Origin: Litoribacter populi
GTDB taxonomy: Bacteria; Bacteroidota; Bacteroidia; Cytophagales; Cyclobacteriaceae
Direction of reading: 5' to 3'
Length of the DNA stretch: 64,000 nucleotides
NCBI RefSeq assembly: GCF_007483685.1
Contig: NZ_VMKN01000001.1
Location: 1,972,393-2,036,392, forward strand
This document shows, in pieces, positions 18,279 through 25,547 of this stretch. The notes beneath the pieces are model-generated. The model was given only the letters and a program-made list of their open reading frames with translations. It made no database searches and was not told the DNA's origin. Position numbers and translations under genes: made by a program. Within the stretch, counting starts at the first letter, position 1, and each line of letters begins with the position of its first letter.

Positions 18279-20648
18279 TTGAAAACACTCTTTATATTAT
18301 TTCAAATTTTACTTATCGGGGCCATTTCTGCCTTCGGTCAGACGCCTACTTTTTCCGTTTCGGGTACAGTGGTGAATGAAGAAGGTGAGGGACTACCTGC
18401 TCAAGTTCTGGTTCATGAACTTCAAAAGGGAGTTATGGCCGATCTCGATGGAGGTTTTGAGTTGTCTCGCTTACGTAAGGGTAGTTATCACTTGCATGTG
18501 ACTATGATGGGTTTTCAATCTGCCTCCCAAACCATAATTATTAGAGATCAAAATATAGACGATCTCCATATAGTCCTTAAGGAGTCCACTTTTAATTTAG
18601 AAGAATTGACTATTGAAGCCAATCCATTTAAGAACGGCCCTTTGCAACACAGCCAAACCATAGAAGTGGTGGATAGAGCATACCTTGAGAAAAACAATGC
18701 AGGTACTTTTGCCAATGCCTTGGAAAAACTTCCTGGCATCACGACCATTAATACCGGAGTGGGTATAAGTAAGCCAGTAATCCGTGGTTTAAGCTTCAAC
18801 CGAATTATGGTCAATGACCGTGGTATCAAGCAAGAAGGACAGCAATGGGGTGCAGATCACGGTCTAGAAATTGACCCATTTGACGTGGATAGGGTAGAGG
18901 TAATCAAGGGGCCAGGCTCACTTATTTATGGATCTGATGGTATGGCTGGCGTGATCAATATTTCCCCCGCCCCGCTTCCATCCCCGGGTACAATTAATGC
19001 AGATGTGATGTCCACTTATCGCTCTAACAATAATATGTGGGGCAATACTGTCTCTGTAGAGGGGAATGAGAGTGACTTTGTCTTCAAGGGTAGGTTTACT
19101 ATGCAGGATTATGATGATTATCGTGTTCCGACCGACAGATTTACCTACGCGGGTTTTGTATTGCCAGTTCATGGTGGGCGGATGAAAAATACAGCAGGCA
19201 AGGAAAGGCATTTTAGTCTTACCGGAGGTTTGAGAAAAGAATGGGGACATTCCACAGTGACGGTAAGTCGATTCTCTCAATTGGCCGGCATATTTCCTGG
19301 TGCAGTAGGTATTCCCAATTCTTATAATTTGCAACATAGAGGAGATCATAAGGATATAGAGCTTCCAAACCAGAACAATTCCCATTTAAAAGTAATCTCC
19401 AATACCAAATACCTATTGGGCAAAAATTGGCTTGAATTAGACTTGGGGTATCAGAAAAACAACAGAGAGGAACACTCTCTTCCCCATACTCATGGAATAG
19501 GGCCCACTCCCTCTGGCACTATGGCTTTGGGACTAAATTTAGATACTTACACTGCTAATTTAAGGTACAACACTTCAAGATCGGAAACCCACCAGCATAT
19601 ATATGGCTTTCAGTTTCAGCATATGAAAAACCAAAAAGACGGTTTTGAATTTTTGCTACCTGAATTTACCACCACTCAAGGGGGAGTGTTTTACTTTCAC
19701 GAAATGACTTATAGTCCCAGTCTTATTCTCAATGCAGGAGTGAGGGTGGATGGTGCTGTACATGATATTCAAGAACACCTTCAGCCTATCTATAGACGCC
19801 AAGAAGCAACAGGAGAGTTTGATCAAAGAAATCCGGACATCAACAGGTCTATGTATAACGCCAGTGGGGGGACCGGCTTGTCTTGGATCATTAATGATTC
19901 CAATAACCTGAAGGTCAACTTAGGGACCAGTTATCGTATACCCACTGCCATTGAATTAGCGTCCAATGGCATTCATCATGGGAATTTTAGACATGAAATA
20001 GGAAATCCAAATTTAGAAAGCGAGAGGAGCTATCAAATAGATTTAAATTATACTTATAGAAAGAAGAACTTTTATGTAGGGATAAGTCCATATTTCAGTT
20101 TCTATGATAAGTTTATATATCTGGCGCCTACTGGTCTTTTTTCACCACTGCCTGCCTCTAGTATGATGTGGGAATACCGTCAGAATGATGCTTATTTCTT
20201 GGGAGCCGAATTGAAGACAGAGATTGCAATATTGCCGAATCTCCGGTTTTCCACGGCTTTGGAATACGTTTATAACCAGAACCTAGATACTGGGCTTCCT
20301 TTACCTTTGACTCCACCGTTTTCAGCCCTTTCGAGACTAGAGTATTCCTTAGGGAATATTGGTCGAAGAATTGAAAACTTCTATGTGTTTGGAGAGGTAA
20401 GAAATGTAGCCACTCAAGACAGGGTGGATAGAAATGAAAGGGTTACCGAAGGTTACACGTTATTGGAATCTGGAATTGGAATGGATTTAAGGTTGGGTAG
20501 CCAACTGGTTAAGTTTAATGTTTCCGGACAAAACCTTACCGATACTTATTATTTTAATCATTTGAGCAGATATAGACTACTCAATTTACCAGAGCAGGGA
20601 AGAAATATAAATTTCAGTATCAAGATACCCGTTCAGATAAGAAAATAG
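18279..20648 (+). CDS. TonB-dependent outer-membrane receptor, probably for a metal
   Basis: A 789-residue receptor starting at a TTG. The order is signal peptide (to about residue 20), a CarboxypepD_reg-like domain (SVSGTVVNEEGEGLPAQV), a plug domain (EVVDRAYLEKNNAGTFANALEKLPGI, then VEVIKGPGSLIYGSDGMAGVINI), and a 22-strand-type barrel ending in FSIKIPVQIRK. It is smaller than SusC proteins and resembles siderophore- and zinc-type (ZnuD-like) receptors. A predicted outer loop near residues 396-415 is His-rich (EEHSLPHTHGIGPTPSGT), and another carries HHGNFRHEIG. With the His/Asp-rich lipoprotein next door and shared operators, uptake of zinc or another divalent metal is inferred. Confidence 0.88.
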   Translation: MKTLFILFQILLIGAISAFGQTPTFSVSGTVVNEEGEGLPAQVLVHELQKGVMADLDGGFELSRLRKGSYHLHVTMMGFQSASQTIIIRDQNIDDLHIVLKESTFNLEELTIEANPFKNGPLQHSQTIEVVDRAYLEKNNAGTFANALEKLPGITTINTGVGISKPVIRGLSFNRIMVNDRGIKQEGQQWGADHGLEIDPFDVDRVEVIKGPGSLIYGSDGMAGVINISPAPLPSPGTINADVMSTYRSNNNMWGNTVSVEGNESDFVFKGRFTMQDYDDYRVPTDRFTYAGFVLPVHGGRMKNTAGKERHFSLTGGLRKEWGHSTVTVSRFSQLAGIFPGAVGIPNSYNLQHRGDHKDIELPNQNNSHLKVISNTKYLLGKNWLELDLGYQKNNREEHSLPHTHGIGPTPSGTMALGLNLDTYTANLRYNTSRSETHQHIYGFQFQHMKNQKDGFEFLLPEFTTTQGGVFYFHEMTYSPSLILNAGVRVDGAVHDIQEHLQPIYRRQEATGEFDQRNPDINRSMYNASGGTGLSWIINDSNNLKVNLGTSYRIPTAIELASNGIHHGNFRHEIGNPNLESERSYQIDLNYTYRKKNFYVGISPYFSFYDKFIYLAPTGLFSPLPASSMMWEYRQNDAYFLGAELKTEIAILPNLRFSTALEYVYNQNLDTGLPLPLTPPFSALSRLEYSLGNIGRRIENFYVFGEVRNVATQDRVDRNERVTEGYTLLESGIGMDLRLGSQLVKFNVSGQNLTDTYYFNHLSRYRLLNLPEQGRNINFSIKIPVQIRK

Positions 20649-20678
20649 CCGTTGATGCTATTTTTAATGAGAATTTAA

Positions 20679-20695
20679 ATGCAACACTCTTGCAT
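20679..20695 (+). promoter_or_regulatory. Candidate operator, site 2 (ATGCAA-N5-TTGCAT)
   Basis: A perfect 17-bp inverted repeat with spacer CACTC, overlapping the -33 element of the lipoprotein gene. The spacer is nearly the same as in site 1. Confidence 0.6.
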
Positions 20696-20720
20696 TTTAG
20701 TGATTTGAACTGTATTATTG
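20690..20720 (+). promoter_or_regulatory. Probable promoter of the DUF4625-type lipoprotein gene
   Basis: TTG (20690-20692), 20 bases, TATTATTG (20713-20720; one mismatch to TANNTTTG). Both elements overlap the candidate operators. Confidence 0.5.
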
Positions 20721-20734
20721 CAATGTGATTGCAA
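20718..20734 (+). promoter_or_regulatory. Candidate operator, site 3 (TTGCAA-N5-TTGCAA)
   Basis: A perfect 17-bp site (TTGCAA is its own reverse complement) with spacer TGTGA. It overlaps the end of the -7 element and lies 30 bases before the start codon. Confidence 0.6.
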
Positions 20735-20763
20735 ATACAACTAACTTACAAAATATAAATATT

Positions 20764-21687
20764 ATGATTAAGAAGTACCTTTTATTGTCAGCTATGGCAG
20801 GTGTAGTTTTTTTCAGCTGTGATACAGATGATGACATGCCAAGAGATATGGATGCTCCCGTAATTTCAAAAGCTGAAGGTCGTGATGAGATTAGACCGAG
20901 ACAAGGTGAAAGAATGGCCGCAACTAATGATCATATGCACGTTAGATTTAGCGTGACTGACCCTTCAGGGATTCAGCAAGTGAGAATTGAGGTGCATTCC
21001 GGTTTTGATGGCCATACTCATGGTCGAGTTGCCCAAGGTTTTGAGCCTTTGGTGGTTTCAAGAAGAATTGACTTGAATGGAGACACTTTTTATAATCAGG
21101 ATGGTCATGACACAGATATCTATTGGGAGGGTGAAAATTCTGAGATTGATGGAACGGTGTTAGCTGGTCCTTATCATTTTGGAATCGACGCTACCGATAT
21201 TCACGGTAATGTGACGAGCTATGCTGATAACAATAATTATTCTTCAACTTTCTATTTGGAGAGGCCTTATGCTCCTGATATGCAAATCACCAATTTGGAT
21301 GGGGATGAGTTAGAAGGAGAGCCAGGGGAAGCGTTATCTGTACAAGGTACTGTTCACAGAAGGGATCATCAACTAAGTTCTGATATTACCTTTTTATGGG
21401 TAAGACTTGTAGAAGAAGATGAGCATGATGATGACGATGATCACGGTCATGGAGAAGATGTGTATGAAGAAATGTGGGGTCAATCTACTTGGAGACAACA
21501 CAGCAATGGCAATTGGTACGGTGGAGATGCACTTCCTTCAGGAGCCTCAATAAATTTAGCTGACGTGCTGACTGGGGAAAATGCAATTGTATTACCAGCT
21601 GGTGATCATCACTACGAACTCATCATCTGGGCTGAAGATGCCAATGGAAACGTAACTAGAAGAGCCTACGAGGTTCATGCACATTAA
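20764..21687 (+). CDS. His/Asp-rich DUF4625-type lipoprotein
   Basis: A 307-residue lipoprotein: MIKKYLLLSAMAGVVFFSC gives a lipobox ending at Cys19. Two Ig-like domains resembling DUF4625 follow (about 30-170 and 175-307). The first holds HMHVRFSVTDPSGI and HSGFDGHTHGR. The second has an acidic His run EDEHDDDDDHGHGEDV and ends in EVHAH. These stretches suit divalent metal binding at the periplasmic or outer face. The frame opens at a GTG at 20725, but that lies inside operator site 3; ATG 20764 gives a normal lipoprotein signal. It stands 115 bases after the receptor gene, with its own promoter and a terminator after it. Confidence 0.85.
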   Translation: MIKKYLLLSAMAGVVFFSCDTDDDMPRDMDAPVISKAEGRDEIRPRQGERMAATNDHMHVRFSVTDPSGIQQVRIEVHSGFDGHTHGRVAQGFEPLVVSRRIDLNGDTFYNQDGHDTDIYWEGENSEIDGTVLAGPYHFGIDATDIHGNVTSYADNNNYSSTFYLERPYAPDMQITNLDGDELEGEPGEALSVQGTVHRRDHQLSSDITFLWVRLVEEDEHDDDDDHGHGEDVYEEMWGQSTWRQHSNGNWYGGDALPSGASINLADVLTGENAIVLPAGDHHYELIIWAEDANGNVTRRAYEVHAH

Positions 21688-21713
21688 GGGTTAAGGTTAA
21701 TGAGTTAATAAAG

Positions 21714-21740
21714 GCCATCCGGATAGGATGGCTTTTTTTT
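21714..21740 (+). terminator. Intrinsic terminator after the lipoprotein gene
   Basis: GCCATCC (21714-21720) pairs with GGATGGC (21726-21732), loop of 5, then eight T. Confidence 0.92.
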
Positions 21741-21830
21741 GTGTGCCTGCTGGGAGGGAGTGCGGATGGAAATTAGAAGGGCTTCCAATAATTCCTGTAA
21801 AAGCGCTCAGAATCTGATTATCTTTGTAGA

Positions 21831-23156
21831 ATGGAAGATAACTTGCAGGAGGCTCAAAGCCAATACCTCAACAATCTCGGCATTGAAAAATTAAATGAAA
21901 TGCAGGGGGCTTTTATCAAAAAAGCAAATAACGGATACAACCTGATGCTCTTGGCGCCCACTGGGTCAGGCAAAACACTTGCTTTTCTTCTCCCCTTGAT
22001 TTATCAGCTCAAGGCTGATGTCAAAGGCATTCAGGCTCTCATCATAGTTCCTTCCAGGGAACTGACCTTACAGATTGAACAGGTTTTTCGCTCCATGAAG
22101 ACTTCATTCAAAGTGAGTAGCTGCTATGGAGGGCATGGTTTTAAGATTGAGCAAAACAGCCTTCAAGAAAATCCTGCTGTTGTAATCGGTACCCCTGGCA
22201 GGCTCCAAGATCATGTTATTCGGGGGTCATTCAAAACAGATTCGATTAGCATGGTGGTGCTGGATGAATTTGACAAATCCCTACAATTGGGTTTTCATGA
22301 CCAGTTAAAAACAATTTTCCAGGGTTTAAATGGGGAGCAAAAGCACCTGCTTACTTCGGCCACCAGATTGGACAAATGGCCTGAGTTTTTAACTTTTTCC
22401 TATCCTGAGACTGTAAGCTTTTTAAGGCAAGAAGCCTACTCCAGGTTGAAGTTGGGAGTAGTCCATACGGATAGCATCGAAAAGGCTCAGACCTTGATGA
22501 AACTGGTAGCAGGTTTTAAAAACGAGGTTTGCTTGGTTTTTTGCAATCACCGGGAGGCTGTAGAGCGGATTAGTTTGCTTTTATATGATCATGATTTTGC
22601 CCATGGTACTCTTCATGGAGGGATGGAGCAAATAGACCGTGAAAAGAACCTGATCAAATTCCGGGGAGGGGCCTGCAATGTTCTTGTGGCCACAGATCTG
22701 GCTGCAAGAGGCTTGGATATTCCTGAAATCAAGCATGTGGTGCATTATCAATTGCCCCCTAAAGAGGATGCTTTTATTCATCGGAACGGAAGAACGGCTA
22801 GAATGCACGCCGAAGGTCAGGCATACCTAGTGTTGGCCCATGATGAATCGCTGCCTGATTACTTGGAGGGTTCTGTCGAAGACTTCACCATTGATAACCA
22901 TATCGAGTTGCCTGCTCCACCTGATTTTGTTTCCGTCTACATCTCCGCAGGGAAGAAAAACAAGATAAGCAAAGGCGACATCCTTGGGTTACTGACCAAA
23001 AAGGGAGGACTCAGCAGTGTTGATATTGGATTGATTACCGTATTGGACTTTTCTTCCTATGTTTCAGTCAAAAGGGACAAGATCACCAAGCTATTGGCAA
23101 AAGTTAAGCATGAAAAGCTTAAAAAACAGAAAGTGAAAATGGAAGAAGCTAATTAG
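21831..23156 (+). CDS. DEAD-box RNA helicase with DbpA-type RNA-binding domain
   Basis: A 441-residue helicase. Motif I is APTGSGKT, Ia PSRELTLQ, II reads DEFD in place of DEAD, III is TSAT (SAT), and VI is HRNGRTAR. The C-terminal 75 residues (VSVYISAGKKNKISKGDILGLL...VSVKRDKITKLL) look like the DbpA RNA-binding domain, which docks on 23S rRNA hairpin 92. A role in large-subunit ribosome assembly is inferred; the change from DEAD to DEFD is seen in other bacterial members and keeps the acidic pair. It is a single gene convergent with the M50 protease. Confidence 0.92.
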   Translation: MEDNLQEAQSQYLNNLGIEKLNEMQGAFIKKANNGYNLMLLAPTGSGKTLAFLLPLIYQLKADVKGIQALIIVPSRELTLQIEQVFRSMKTSFKVSSCYGGHGFKIEQNSLQENPAVVIGTPGRLQDHVIRGSFKTDSISMVVLDEFDKSLQLGFHDQLKTIFQGLNGEQKHLLTSATRLDKWPEFLTFSYPETVSFLRQEAYSRLKLGVVHTDSIEKAQTLMKLVAGFKNEVCLVFCNHREAVERISLLLYDHDFAHGTLHGGMEQIDREKNLIKFRGGACNVLVATDLAARGLDIPEIKHVVHYQLPPKEDAFIHRNGRTARMHAEGQAYLVLAHDESLPDYLEGSVEDFTIDNHIELPAPPDFVSVYISAGKKNKISKGDILGLLTKKGGLSSVDIGLITVLDFSSYVSVKRDKITKLLAKVKHEKLKKQKVKMEEAN

Positions 23157-23159
23157 CAG

Positions 23160-24275
23160 CTACTCTATTTCAAGCATAAATGGAGCTGGCGTAAAGCATA
23201 AGATAAATATTACCACAGCTGCCCATCCGATAAGTTTTTGCTTTTGAGAAAGTGGCCTTTTGTCCTTGACAGAGGGATGTTCGATTCCCAACACCCTTCC
23301 CAGAATAAAGGCAAAAAACAACCATCCGCTATAACCCAAAGCTTCCGGATTGATAAATATTATAGAATACTGGATGGCTACGATTCCCAAGGTAAGCACC
23401 CATTTGGTTTGGTTGGCCATACTAGTTTTTCGGAGACAGATGTAAATAAAGCCTATATAAAGGGGCAGGGCAAACATCAGATAGTTTGGATCATCGAAGG
23501 GGCTTACCATGCCCAATCCAGCATAAAATATGAAGAGACAATAGGCCGTGATGGTGATGATTTTATGATGTTTCGGAAAAAGTCCAAAAACCACGTGCCC
23601 TCCGTCCAATTGGCCAATTGGTAATAAGTTTAAAGCTGTAAAGAAGAGGGTAAGGAAGCCTGCAAATAAGTAAGGATAATGGTGGACTTCGTCCATAGTT
23701 GGCATCTTTTCTGGGTCGGCCAGCAATTTTTCCATTCCATAAAAAAGGAGATTATACCCAAAGGTTACCTTCATCAATTCCCCCTCAGACTCCTCTGCCT
23801 GATTGCTTTCCAAATACTCGGGATGGATTTCATAGATGTAATGAGCCTCAGGAAGATTTGTGAAACCATAAGCCAAAAGACCAACTGCGACTACAAAACC
23901 AGCAATAGGTCCAGCTACGCCAATATCAAAGAACTTTTTCCGGCTAGAGATCACATCTTGGATTTTGATCACTGCTCCAAAAGTCCCGATGGATGGCGCT
24001 CCTATAAACCCCAGCCAGCCTGGAATAAAATAGGGTAAGCTAGATTTTACCTTATGGTGGATGGAAGTAAATAGGTGTCCCAATTCATGAATAAGCAGAA
24101 TTCCAATGAAAGGAATTGAAAAATGAAGCGACTTCAGAAAATACTCCCAAGTCAGCGGGGATTCGCTGGAAAGTACAGATCTGCCATAAATCCACTCACC
24201 ACCGGCCAAGGTGGTAGCTACAAGGGTCAGAAGGAATAATATGGTGTGTTTAAAATAATCTCTTTTACTATACAT
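23160..24275 (-). CDS. Site-2-type zinc metalloprotease (M50 family)
   Basis: A 371-residue integral membrane protease. The HEXXH motif is LLIHELGHLFTSIHHK, and the third ligand region is LLPIGQLDGGHVVFGLF. About seven to eight hydrophobic segments are visible, and the arrangement resembles plant EGY and bacterial S2P-like proteins without a PDZ domain. Substrate unknown. The frame stays open to 24314, but ATG 24275 gives a natural start (MYSKRDYFKHTILFLLTLV) and overlaps the stop of the upstream HAD gene by 8 bases, so the two are coupled. Confidence 0.88.
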   Translation of the reverse strand: MYSKRDYFKHTILFLLTLVATTLAGGEWIYGRSVLSSESPLTWEYFLKSLHFSIPFIGILLIHELGHLFTSIHHKVKSSLPYFIPGWLGFIGAPSIGTFGAVIKIQDVISSRKKFFDIGVAGPIAGFVVAVGLLAYGFTNLPEAHYIYEIHPEYLESNQAEESEGELMKVTFGYNLLFYGMEKLLADPEKMPTMDEVHHYPYLFAGFLTLFFTALNLLPIGQLDGGHVVFGLFPKHHKIITITAYCLFIFYAGLGMVSPFDDPNYLMFALPLYIGFIYICLRKTSMANQTKWVLTLGIVAIQYSIIFINPEALGYSGWLFFAFILGRVLGIEHPSVKDKRPLSQKQKLIGWAAVVIFILCFTPAPFMLEIE

Positions 24276-24900
24276 TATTTTTAAAATAGCCCACCCAGGC
24301 ATCTGGGTGGTCAACGTGATACGTTTTTAAACCTGCTATTTCAGCGCCTTTTAGATTATCCTTTAAATCATCAAAGAATAGGCAACGGCTTGGCTGAGTA
24401 TCTAGCTGGGCGACCATTTCATGGTAGATTGCAGGATCGGGCTTCTTGTAACCCATTTCATAACTTAAAAACAGCTTGTCGAAGATACTTGAAAAACCCT
24501 GCAGTCCACAATCCCTGAGCAATATTTCCTCCACTTTTTTAAAGTGGAGGGAATTGGTGTTGCTCAACATGCATATTTTGTAGTTTGATTTCAATTCACG
24601 TAGCAAGTCGATCCTTTCCTGAGGGATTTTGATTAAAAGTGAATTCCACATTTCATCAATCAAATGGTCTTCCCAGTCCTTTGAAAACGATTTTCTCACC
24701 AAATCCCTGAATTCTAGTTCAGCAATTCGTCCGGTTTCAAAATCAGCATGGATTTCGGACTTGAAAAAATCCTCCGCAAGAATATGTTCGGTATTGTGCA
24801 GGTTTTGTTTTAACAAATTGACAGTAAGCGGGATATTGATATCAATGATAACATTGCCCAGATCGAATATTAAAAAATCTACTTCAGGTAATTTTTTCAT
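24268..24900 (-). CDS. HAD-family hydrolase (subfamily IA, phosphatase-like)
   Basis: A 210-residue protein. Motif I is FLIFDLGNVI, in which the second Asp of the usual DxD is replaced (DLG), as in many YihX-like proteins. Motif II is MLSNTNSLHF, and motif III and IV are KKPDPAIYH and CLFFDDLKDNLKGA. A helical cap lies between motifs I and II. Probably a sugar-phosphate or nucleotide phosphatase of YihX type; substrate unknown. The ATG at 24900 is preferred over the longer frame from 24957, since it starts right before the fold. Confidence 0.87.
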   Translation of the reverse strand: MKKLPEVDFLIFDLGNVIIDINIPLTVNLLKQNLHNTEHILAEDFFKSEIHADFETGRIAELEFRDLVRKSFSKDWEDHLIDEMWNSLLIKIPQERIDLLRELKSNYKICMLSNTNSLHFKKVEEILLRDCGLQGFSSIFDKLFLSYEMGYKKPDPAIYHEMVAQLDTQPSRCLFFDDLKDNLKGAEIAGLKTYHVDHPDAWVGYFKNNV

Positions 24901-24977
24901 GCTACAAATTGTTGTTAATTTCAATTCAAATATGTAACATTGCAGTCCCAAAAGCAAGGTTTTATTAATCTTGTCCC

Positions 24978-25053
24978 GGGCCTCTAGTTCTGCCGAAAGC
25001 TTTCGGGAGGTTAGAGCTTCTGAATCCCCCGAAAGCTTTCGGGGCAGGAGGTC
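24978..25053 (+). pseudogene. Broken partial copy of the adjacent tRNA gene with two palindromes inside
   Basis: The stretch starts GGGCCTCTAGTTCTG, close to the first 15 bases of the tRNA at 25071. It then has a palindrome, then an exact 15-base match to the tRNA (GGTTAGAGCTTCTGA, 25009-25023), then a second palindrome where the anticodon loop should be, then an exact 9-base match (CAGGAGGTC, 25045-25053). The T arm and 3' acceptor are missing. It cannot make a working tRNA. The palindromes are CCGAAAGCTTTCGG (24993-25006) and an 18-bp version with two further C/G pairs (25027-25044). Confidence 0.75.
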
Positions 25054-25070
25054 ACTAGAATAAAAATGTA

Positions 25071-25144
25071 GGGCCTATAGCTCAGTTGGTTAGAGCTTCT
25101 GACTCATAATCAGGAGGTCCCTGGTTCGAGCCCAGGTGGGCCCA
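25071..25144 (+). tRNA. tRNA with CAU anticodon (Ile2 favoured, elongator Met possible)
   Basis: A 74-base cloverleaf: acceptor GGGCCTA with TGGGCCC (one G-T pair), D stem GCTC/GAGC, anticodon loop CTCATAA, T stem CCTGG/CCAGG with TTCGAGC loop, discriminator A. The acceptor and T arm resemble E. coli tRNA-Ile2, whose C34 is changed to lysidine, more than elongator tRNA-Met, but sequence alone cannot settle this. The 3' CCA is not encoded. A strong terminator follows after one base. Confidence 0.93.
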
Positions 25145-25145
25145 C

Positions 25146-25177
25146 AAGCCGCTTAAGGAATTAAGCGGCTTTTTTTG
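25146..25177 (+). terminator. Intrinsic terminator of the tRNA gene
   Basis: An 11-bp perfect stem, AAGCCGCTTAA (25146-25156) with TTAAGCGGCTT (25161-25171), GGAA tetraloop, then a T tract. Confidence 0.93.
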
Positions 25178-25236
25178 ACTGTATCCTATAGGCTTTAAAC
25201 AAAAATATCCCCATCTCATTGATGGGGATCTCAATA

Positions 25237-25545
25237 TCATCCTTTCTCCTCAAGCTCTCGGTAGGCATTGATACCTCCCAGTAAGTTGCGGACTTTGCTG
25301 AAGCCTTTGGTTTGCAAAAACTTCTTGGCGTTATCACTACGGGCACCCGAACGGCAGTGCACTACCAATTCCTTACTCTTATAATCATCGATTTGGTCTA
25401 ATTGATGTGGAAGCTGACTCAAGGGAATGTTCAAGGCTCCTAAGTTGTCCTCTTCATATTCCCACTCCTCTCTCACATCTACAAACCCAAATTCTTCTTT
25501 CTTTTCTAGTCTTTCTTTAAGCTCTTGTACGTTGATATCTTCCAT
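25237..25545 (-). CDS. Single-domain rhodanese
   Basis: A 102-residue cytoplasmic rhodanese-like protein. The active-site loop is VVHCRSGARS with the sulfur-carrying Cys, and FVDVREEWEYEEDNLGALNIPLSQL is the usual CH2A/CH2B region. No signal peptide. Likely a sulfur transferase in small-molecule or tRNA thiolation; the acceptor is unknown. It starts 2 bases after the stop of the T9SS-exported protein gene, so it may be the distal gene of that unit. Confidence 0.92.
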   Translation of the reverse strand: MEDINVQELKERLEKKEEFGFVDVREEWEYEEDNLGALNIPLSQLPHQLDQIDDYKSKELVVHCRSGARSDNAKKFLQTKGFSKVRNLLGGINAYRELEEKG

Positions 25546-25547
25546 GG

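Noticed and set aside
22231-22290. DEFD in place of DEAD as a sign of a dead helicase
   Set aside because: The acidic pair that binds magnesium is kept and all other helicase motifs are intact, so loss of function is not supported.
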